A stretch of DNA of 64,000 nucleotides from Sweltsa coloradensis (Eukaryota > Arthropoda > Insecta > Plecoptera > Chloroperlidae): the NCBI GenBank assembly GCA_024449915.1, contig JAMZAV010001456.1, positions 124,001-188,000 of the forward strand, written 5' to 3'. Under the pieces are notes generated by a model. The model was not told the origin of the DNA, did not search any database, and saw only the letters and a list, made by a program, of their open reading frames with translations. Of the stretch, positions 56,084 to 64,000 are shown one piece after another; the stretch's first letter is position 1, and each line of letters starts with the position of its first letter. The position numbers and the translations under genes are program-made.

Positions 56084-56873
56084 TTGGATGAGCAAAGAGA
56101 AGACTTCAATTTCACTGACCCCCAAAAAATTTAGCACGGGTGTTTTTTTTGTTTTTTTTTGTCTGTTTGTTTGTTAACTCTCTACCAGGCAAACGGCATA
56201 TCCATTCTTGATGAAAATTGGAGGGAACCTTTGAAATCTCTTAACTTAGAGGTGTAATGTTTTTGGGTACAATCAAAGAAATAATTTTTTATGAATATGT
56301 ATTTTAAAAGATTTTTTTTTGATTTTTTGGGGCGATATTTTTGTGACATTTGGGCCAATTTTGGGCCAAAAGGGTGGGGCCACAACGTTCATATTTTCAT
56401 GGCCCTTTAAAGGTTTTTGGTGATTAAAACCTTTTTTTAGAGAAAAAGTTGAAAAAGGGTTTGCCAGAATCCATAGAAATAAAGCTTTTTTTATAATTTT
56501 TTTTTGATTTTTTTTTGGGGATATTTTCGTGCCATTTTTGGGGGCCCAATTTTTGACCAAACAGGTGGGGGAACAACGTTCATATTACATGGGGCATTAA
56601 GTTATGGTGAAAGTAGTACCTTTTAAAAAAAAGTTGAAAAGGTTAGCCAGAAACCAAAAGAAAAAAAGCTTTTAATATAATTTTTTTTCTGGGAAATAAT
56701 AACAATTGACAAGTAAAAAATAGAAACTTTTACAAAAATCACCTACCCAATTTCGTAGGCAGCAAAACAAAAGCACTTGCAAAAATAAAGATTTTCCACG
56801 CAAACTAAAAACCCTTTTAAAAAGCTCATCCATCAACCCCGATTAAAAAAAAACGTTTGCAAAAGCTTCCTAG
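56084..56873 (+). mobile_element. Helentron, type 1, abutting the satellite
   Basis: Starts TTGGATGAGC and ends GCTCATCC, AACGTTTGCAAAAGCTTCC, CTAG followed by T at 56,873. From ~56,270 onward it is full of substituted single-base runs. It lies 58 bp before the first satellite unit. Confidence 0.85.
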
Positions 56874-56930
56874 TTTTTTTTGTAAATTTATAAAGTGTCC
56901 ACAGTACAGAATCTTCCACGCATGCGAAAG

Positions 56931-59900
56931 TGTGATCCCCCGTCTTTCCCGCGTTTATCATTCCCCCCCATCAAGAACCCGTGGGGCTAGTTCCGTCACC
57001 CCATTTTATCCGCGGCCCTGGTGATCATTCCCCCATCAAGATCACGTGACAGCAGTCACCCACAGTTGACCGCCCTCCGCCCTGATCCCTTCCCCCCCCT
57101 CAAGGTCACGTCCCATTTTAGTCACCCACCGTTGATTTCCCGTCCCTGCGTGATCATTCCCCCCATCAAGATCACGTGACTAGTTCCCCTTTACCCACAG
57201 TTGATCCCCGTTTTCCTGCGTGATCATTCCCCCCCCCCAAGATTTACGTGAAAGTACAGTCACCCACAGTTGGGTCCGCGTCTCCTTCGAGATCATTCCC
57301 CCCCTCAAGATCCCCGTGAAATAGTTCAGGGCACCCACAGTTGATCCGCGTCTCCCGCGTGATCATTCCCCCCTCAAATCAAGTGACTAGTTTAGTCACC
57401 CCCCAGTTGATCCCCTCTCCCCCGTGATCATTCCCCCCCTTAAAAATCACGTGGGCCCAGTTCAGTCACCCACAGTTGATCCGGTCTCCTGCGTGATTTA
57501 TTCCCCCCCTCAAGATTTACGGGACTAGGGTTTAGTCACCCCAGTTGAAACCGCGTTCCTGCGTTTATCATTTCCCCCCACAAGATCACTTTACTAGTTC
57601 AGTCAACCCCCTTTCATCCGCGTCTCCTGCGTGATCATTCCCCCCAAGAAACACGTGGGCTAGTTTTTAGTCACCCCCCAGTTGAAACCCCCGTCTCCGC
57701 GTGATTTATTCCCCCCATCAAGATCACGTTACATTCAGGGCACCCACAGTTGATCCGGGGTTTTCCTTTCGTGATCATTCCCCCCAAACAAGATCACGTG
57801 AATAGTTCAGCACCCGCAGTTGATTTCCCGTCCCCCTTTTCTTTATCCTTCCCCCCATCAAGACAGTGACTATTCAGTTTTACCCCCCATTTTATCCGGT
57901 TTTCCTGCGTGATCATTCCCCCCCCTAAGATCCCCGGGGATAGGGTTTAGTCCCCCCACAGTTGATCCCCGTTCCTGCGTGATCTTTTCCCCCCCCCTTC
58001 AAGAACCCCGTGACTAGTTCCGTCACCCACATTGATCCGCGTCTCCCGCGTGATCATTCCCCCCCCCAAAAATCAGTGACTAGTTCTCACCCACAGTTGA
58101 TCCGGGGTCTCCTGCGTGATCACTCCCCCCCCTCAAGATCACGTGCTATTTTAGTCACCTACATTTATCCGAAAACTCCGCCCTGAAACATTCCCCCCAC
58201 AAGATCACGTGAATAGTTCATCAAACCCCCATTTGAAACCGCGTCTCCTTTCGTGAAACACTCCCCCCATCCCAAAATCACGGGGACTAGTTCAGTCACC
58301 CACAGTTTATCCCGGGCCCCCTGCGTGATCCCCCCTTTTTCCCCCCATCAAGATCACCTGACTAGTTCAGTCACCCCCAGTTGATCCGCTCTCCCGCGTG
58401 ATCATTTTTCCCCCCAAACAAGATCCCGGACTTAGTTCAGTCAAACCCCCAAATTGATCCCCTCTCCTTTCGTGATCACCCCCCCATCAAGTCACGTGAC
58501 TATTTTGCACCCACAATTGATCCGCGTCCCTGCGGATCATTCCCCCCATCAAAATCACTTTACTAGTTTTATCACCCACAGTTGATCCGCGTCTCCTGCG
58601 TGGGTCACTCCCCCCCTAAGATCACGTGACTAGTTTTAGCACCCACAGGGTTTATCCGCTCTCCCGCGTATCATTCCCCCCATCAAGAAACACGTGACTA
58701 GTTCAGCAGCCCCCCAGTTTATCCGCGTCTCCTGCGTGATCATTTCCCCCCATCAAAATCACCCGTGACTAGTTCCGTCTCCACAAATTGATCCGGGGTC
58801 TCCGGTGATCATTCCCCCCCTCAAAATCACTTTACTAGGTTTTAAATCGGGCCGCGTTGATTCCGCGTCCCCCTGCGTGATCATTCCCCCCACAAGATCA
58901 CCGTGAACCCATTTTAAAATCACCCACAGTTTATCCGGTTTTCCCGCGTGATCATTCCCCCCCATCAAAATCCCGTGACTAAATTCAGTCACCCACAGGG
59001 TTTATTTCCCCGTTCCTGGGGTGTCATTTCCCCCAACAAGATCACGTGACTAGTTCAGTCACCCGCATTTATCCGGGGTCCCCCTGCGTGATCATTCCCC
59101 CCAAACCCAAAATCACGTGGGCCCAGTTCCGTCACCCACAGTTTTATCCGGGGTCTCCTGCGTGATCATTCCCCCCCCTCAAGATCACGTGACCCAGTTC
59201 CCGGGTTTCCCCCCAAAAAATTTATCCCCCGTCTCCTGCCCTGAAACACCCCCCCATCAAGATCACGTGACTAGTTCAGTCACCCACAGTTGATCCGCGT
59301 CTCCCGCGTGATCTTCCCCCCTCAAGAAACCCGTGACTAGTTCTGTCACCCACAGGGTTTATTTCCCCGCCCCCCTGCGTGATTTCCCCCCTCAAGATCA
59401 CGTGACAAGTTCAGTCACCCACAGGCTTATTTCCCCGCTCCTGCGCGATCATTCCCCCCATCTGATAAAGGACTTTGTTTTAGTCACCCCCATTGATTCC
59501 CCGTCTTTCCCGCCCTGATCCAAATTCCCCCCCCTTTAAGGGTCACGTGACTAGGGTTTAGTCACCCCCCCAGTTTTATCCCCGTCCCTGGGGTGATCAT
59601 TCCCCCCCCAAAAACCAGTGACTAGTTTTTGTCACCCACAGTTTTTTCCCCTCTCCTGCGGGATCATTCCCCCCATCAAGATCACGTGAACCCAGTTTCA
59701 GTCCCCACAGGTTTATCCGGTCTCCTGCGTGATTTATTCCCCCCCTCAGATCACGTGCTAGGGTTTCCCTCACCCACCCGTTGGATCCCCGACTTCTGCC
59801 GGGGATCATTCCCCCCATCAAAATCCAAAGGGGGGGGGGGAACCCCGTTCAGTCACCCACAGTTTTATCAGGTTCCCGCTTTATCATTCCCCCCCCTCAA

Positions 59901-62900
59901 GAACCAGTTACTAGTTCGTCAAACCCCCATTTTTTTTGCGGGGGCCCGCGTGATCATTTTCCCCCAAACAAGATCACGGGACTAGTTTAGTCCCCCCCAC
60001 AGGGTTTATCCGCGTTCCCCGCGGGATCATTCCCCCCCTCAAGGGAAAATGACCCAGGTTTTGTCACCCCATTGATCCGCGTCTCCTGCGTGAATTTATT
60101 CCCCCCATCCAAAAAACCAGTGACAGTTTTAGTCACCCAAGTTGATCCCATCTCCTGCGCGATCATTCCCCCCATTTAAGAAACCCAGTGACTAGTTTTT
60201 AGTCACCCCCGTTTTATCCGAAAATTTTGCGCGATAATTCCCCCAAACAAGAAAACCCGTGACTAGTTCAGTCACCCAAAAGTTGATCCGCGTCTTCCCC
60301 TGGGTCATGCCCCCCCTCAAGAACCAGTGACTAGTTCATCACCCACAGTTTATCCGCATCTCCTGCCAAACATTTTCCCCCCATCAAAAACCAGTGACTA
60401 GTTCCCCCCTCAAAACCCCCAGTTGATCCCCGTCCCTGCGTGATCATTTTCCCCCCCTCAAAAAAACCCGGGGACAAAATTTAGTCCCCACAAATTGATC
60501 CGCGTCTCCCCGCCGTGATCATTCCCCCCCATCCCCAAAAAAACCCGTGATGTTCAGGCACCCCCAGTTTATTTCCCCTCCCCCTGCGGGGTTTATTCCC
60601 CCCCTCAAGGGAAACCCGTGGGCTGTTCAGTCACCCCCATTTTATCCGCGTCTCCCTTTCTGATTCCCCCCATCAAGTCCCGTGACAATTCCGTCTCCCA
60701 CAGGTTTTATTTCCCCCCTTTTCCCGCGTTATCATTCCCCCCAAACAAAATCCCCTTTACTAGTTCCGTCATCACAGTTGATCCGCGTCTCCTTTCGTGA
60801 TCATTTTCCCCCCCCCCAAGTCCGTGACTGTTCCGTCACCCACGTTGAAACCGCATTTTTTTCCTGCATGATCTTTTTCCCCCCCCCTTTAAAAACCCCG
60901 TGAAAAGTTCCGCACCCACAGTTTATCCCCCGGGCTCCTGCATGATCATTTCCCCCCCACTTTTAAGAACCATTTACTAGTTCCGTCACCCACAGGTTTA
61001 TCCGCGTCTCCTGCGTGGTCATTCCCCCCACCAAGATCACGTGACTAGTTTCCCCCCCCACAGTTGATCCGCGTCCCCCTTCGGGGATCATTCCCCCCCC
61101 CCAAGATCACTTTACTAGTTTTTTAGTCCCCCCCAGTTGATCCGGCTCCTGCGGTGCATTCCCCCCATTTAAGATCACGTGACTAGTTCAATCACCCACA
61201 ATTGATCCGCGTCTCCTGGGGTGATCATTCCCCCCATCAAGAACCCCGTGATAGTTTTCCCTCACCCACAGTTTTATCCGCGTCTTTTGCGTGATCATTC
61301 CCCCCATCAAGATCACGTGACCCAGTTTTTCCGGGCAACCCCCAGTTGATCCGCGTTCCTGCGTGTCATTCCCCCCACCAAAAAATCACATGCTAGTTCC
61401 CCCTCCCCCCACAGGTTTTATCCGCGTTTCCCGGTGGAATTCCCCTTCCCCCCCCTAAGAAACACGTGACTAAATTTTTGTCACCCCCCCGTTGAACCCC
61501 GTCTCCTGCGTGATCATTCCCCCCCTAAGATCACGTGAAATAGTTCCCCTCACCCACAGTGATCCGCGTCTCCTGCGTGATATTCCCCCCACCAAGATCA
61601 CATGACTAGTTTTCCTTAAACCCACAGTTTTTATCCCATATCCTGGGGCGAAACATTCCCCCCCCCTAAGATCACGTGACTATTTTCCCTCACCCCCAGT
61701 TGAAAACCCCTCCCCCTGCGTGATCATTTCCCCCCCATCAAGAAACACGTGACTAGTTTTTAGTCAAACCCCCCGTTTATCCGGTCTCCTGCGTGATCAT
61801 TCCCCCCATTTAAGATCACGTGACTAGTTCCGTCCCCCCAGAGGGTTGGACCGCGTCTCCTGGTGATCATTTCCCCCCATTTAAATCACGGGACTATTCG
61901 TCACCCACAGTTTTTATCCGCGTCTCCGCGGGGATCATTCCCCCCACCAAGATAAATGACAGTTCCGTCACCTACAGTTGATCCGGTATCCTGCGCGGCC
62001 CTTCCCCCCACTAAGATCACGGGCCCAAATTCCGTCCCCCACAGGTTTTAAACCGCGTTCCTGGGGTTTCATTCCCCCCCCTCAAGATCACGTGGGCTAG
62101 TTCAGGGCACCCCCAGTTGATTCCCCGTTTTCCTGCGTGATTTATTCCCCCCCCCCCTCAAGATCACGTGATATTCCGTCAACCCACAGTTTTATCCGCT
62201 TCCGGTGGGTCATTCCCCCCATCAAATCACGGGGCTAGTTTTAGTCCCCCCACAGTTTTATCCCGCGTCTCCTGCGCGATCATTTCCCCCCCTCAAGACC
62301 ACGTGCTAAATTCAGTCACCCCCAAATTTGTCCGCGGGCTCCTGCGTGATCATTCCCCCCATCAAAAATCACGTGATAGTTCCCTAACCCACAGTTGATC
62401 CGCGGCTCCTGCGTGATCATTCCCCCCCTCAAGATCACGTGATTAGTTCAGTCACCCACAGTTTATCCGCGTCTCCTGCATGATCTTTTCCCCCCACTTC
62501 AAGAACCAGTGACTAGTTCCGTCACCCACAGTTGGGTCCCGGGCCCCCTCTCCTGGAGATCATTCCCCCCCACCAAATCACGTGACCCCGTTCCGCCCCC
62601 ACAGTTGATCCGCGTCTCCTGCGTGAAACATTTCCCCCCCCCCAAGATCACGTGACTAGTTTCCCTCACCCCCCCATTTTATCCGCATCTCCTGCCCTGA
62701 TCTTTTCCCCCCCCACTTTAAAAACCCCGTGACTTAAATTTTCCCTCACCCCAGTTGACCGCGTCTCCTTCGTGATCTTTTTTCCCCCCACCAAAAAAAT
62801 CACGTGGGCATTTTTCCCTCACCCACCGTTGAAACCGATCTCCTGCGTGTCTTTTCCCCCCCCCCACCAAAACACGGGGACCCAGTTCCGTCACCCACAG

Positions 62901-64000
62901 TTTTTATTTCCCCATCTCCCCGCGTGATCTTTTCCCCCCCCCAAGATCCCCTTACTAGTTTTCCCTCACCCCCCATTTTATCCGCATCTCCTGCGGATCT
63001 TTTTTCCCCCCACCAAGATCACCCCCCTGACTAGTTTTCCCTCACCCACAGGGTTTATCCGCGTCTTTCCCGCGTGATCCTTTCCCCCCCCCAAGATCCG
63101 TTACTAGTTTCCCTTTACCCAAGTTGATCCCCCGGGCTCCCGCGCGAATCATTCCCCCCCCCCAAGATCACGTTTTACTAGTTTTTGCACCCACAGTTTT
63201 ATCCGCATCTCCCGCATAATCTTTTCCCCCCCCCTTTTAAAAAACCAATTTACTAGTTCCGTCCCCCAGTTGATCCGGGGTTCCTGCATGTTTTTCCCCC
63301 CCCCCCTTCAAGAACCCGTGACTAGTTCCCTCAAACCCCCAGTTGATCCGGGGGCCTTTCCCGCGCGATAATTCCCCCCTCAAAAATCACCTTTACTTTT
63401 TTTAGTCCACCCCCATTGACCGCGTCTCCTGCGTTCATTCCCCCCACCCCAAAAATCACGTACTAGTCCCGTCACCCACAGTTTATCCGCGTCTCCGCGT
63501 GATCATTCCCCCCCTCAAGGGAAACCGTGGGCTTTGTTCAGTCAACCCCCAGTTGAAACCGCGTCTCCTGCTAGATCATTCCCCCCATCAAGATCACGTG
63601 ACTAGTTCCGTCACCCACAGTTTATCATGGGTTTCCGCTGATCATTTTCCCCCCCCCCAAGACAAAGTGACTAGTTCCGTCCCCACAAATTGATCATTTG
63701 GGCCCCGCGTGATCATTCCCCCCCCTCCCAAAAAAACCAGTGACTGTTCCGTCACCCCAGTTGAAACCGCGTCTCCTGCGGATCGTTCCCCCCATCAAGA
63801 ACCATTTTACTTGTTTAGGGCACCAAAAAAAATTGATTTCCCCGTCTCCTGCGTGATCATTCCCCCCAAACAAAACCAAGTGATAGTTCAGTTCCCCCCA
63901 CAGTTGATCCCGTCTAATGCGTTATCATCCCCCCCTCAAGAAACACGTTACTAGTTCCGTCAAACCCCCAGTTGATCCGCGTCTTCCCCCGTGAAAACAT
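56931..64000. repeat. Satellite array, ~67-bp unit, more than 100 copies
   Basis: The unit reads, in pieces: GATCACGTGACTAGTTCAGT, CACCCACAGTTGATCCGCG, TCTCCTGCGTGATCATTCC, CCCCATCAA (67 bases). About 105 units fill 7.07 kb and the array continues past the window. Each unit holds three short palindromes (TCACGTGA, ACTAGT, TGATCA) and one C6 tract. Differences between copies are mostly runs of a single base substituted for two or three bases, which looks like consensus error. Frames read from either strand here are repeat translations, not genes. Confidence 0.93.

Noticed and set aside
58759..63954. Many frames with GGNDHAGD- or SPTVFI-like repeats
   Set aside because: Periodic translations of the 67-bp satellite.
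56931..64000. CRISPR-like array
   Set aside because: Units are contiguous with no unique spacers, and the genome is eukaryotic.

Overview
The window is animal nuclear DNA: C2H2 zinc-finger exons, tRNA-derived SINEs, non-LTR retrotransposons, GIY-YIG Penelope-like elements, hAT transposons, Helentron-type rolling-circle elements and a long satellite. A marine invertebrate fits (repeat mix, very frequent TAGGCCTA words), but the species cannot be named from the sequence. I find no complete, intact host gene; the window is a repeat graveyard with a decayed zinc-finger locus in it.

Layout. 1-5,000: low-complexity DNA with a poor consensus. 5,000-8,340: AT-rich DNA and a degraded Helentron pair. 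8,345-10,020: 5'-truncated LINE (minus) with a smaller retro-insertion inside it. 10,029-16,265: a run of Helentrons, one of them inside a SINE, plus a fold-back element. 16,266-21,132: short inverted repeats and two more Helentrons. 21,640-37,115: a minus-strand C2H2 zinc-finger array in two decayed copies separated by a tandem segmental duplication (units at 23,345-28,060 and 28,061-35,860). The first unit was later interrupted by a Penelope-like element with ~680-bp inverted arms. The second was interrupted by a TIR transposon that itself collected a Helentron, a hAT MITE with a SINE inside, and a CR1/Jockey-like LINE. 37,482-40,101: Buster/ZBED-type hAT transposon with a broken transposase. 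40,300-41,660: a repeat with a well-formed hammerhead ribozyme beside a second Penelope-like remnant; a degenerate copy of the repeat lies at 45,417-45,790. 42,700-44,159: hAT-like element. 47,398-53,290: large inverted repeat (~1.37-kb arms) dense in AAGATGGCGGCC motifs. 53,560-56,873: LINE tail and two Helentrons, one with a 256-bp internal tandem. 56,931-64,000: a ~67-bp satellite that runs off the window.

How the parts relate. Nested insertions with reconstructable empty sites give a relative history: SINE before Helentron at 13.1 kb, zinc-finger-locus duplication before the Penelope and TIR insertions, and inverted repeat before the SINE at 52.4 kb. The most interesting parts are the RNA-level and rolling-circle features: a hammerhead with every core nucleotide present (40,786-40,827), a hammerhead-like motif in both Penelope arms with a reciprocal C3/G8 swap, and Helentrons whose target sites can be read exactly.

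Caution: 1-5,000, 7,380-8,300, 35,900-39,430 and 56,270-64,000 carry a peculiar error pattern (short runs of one base replacing expected bases). Frameshifts there may be consensus artefacts.
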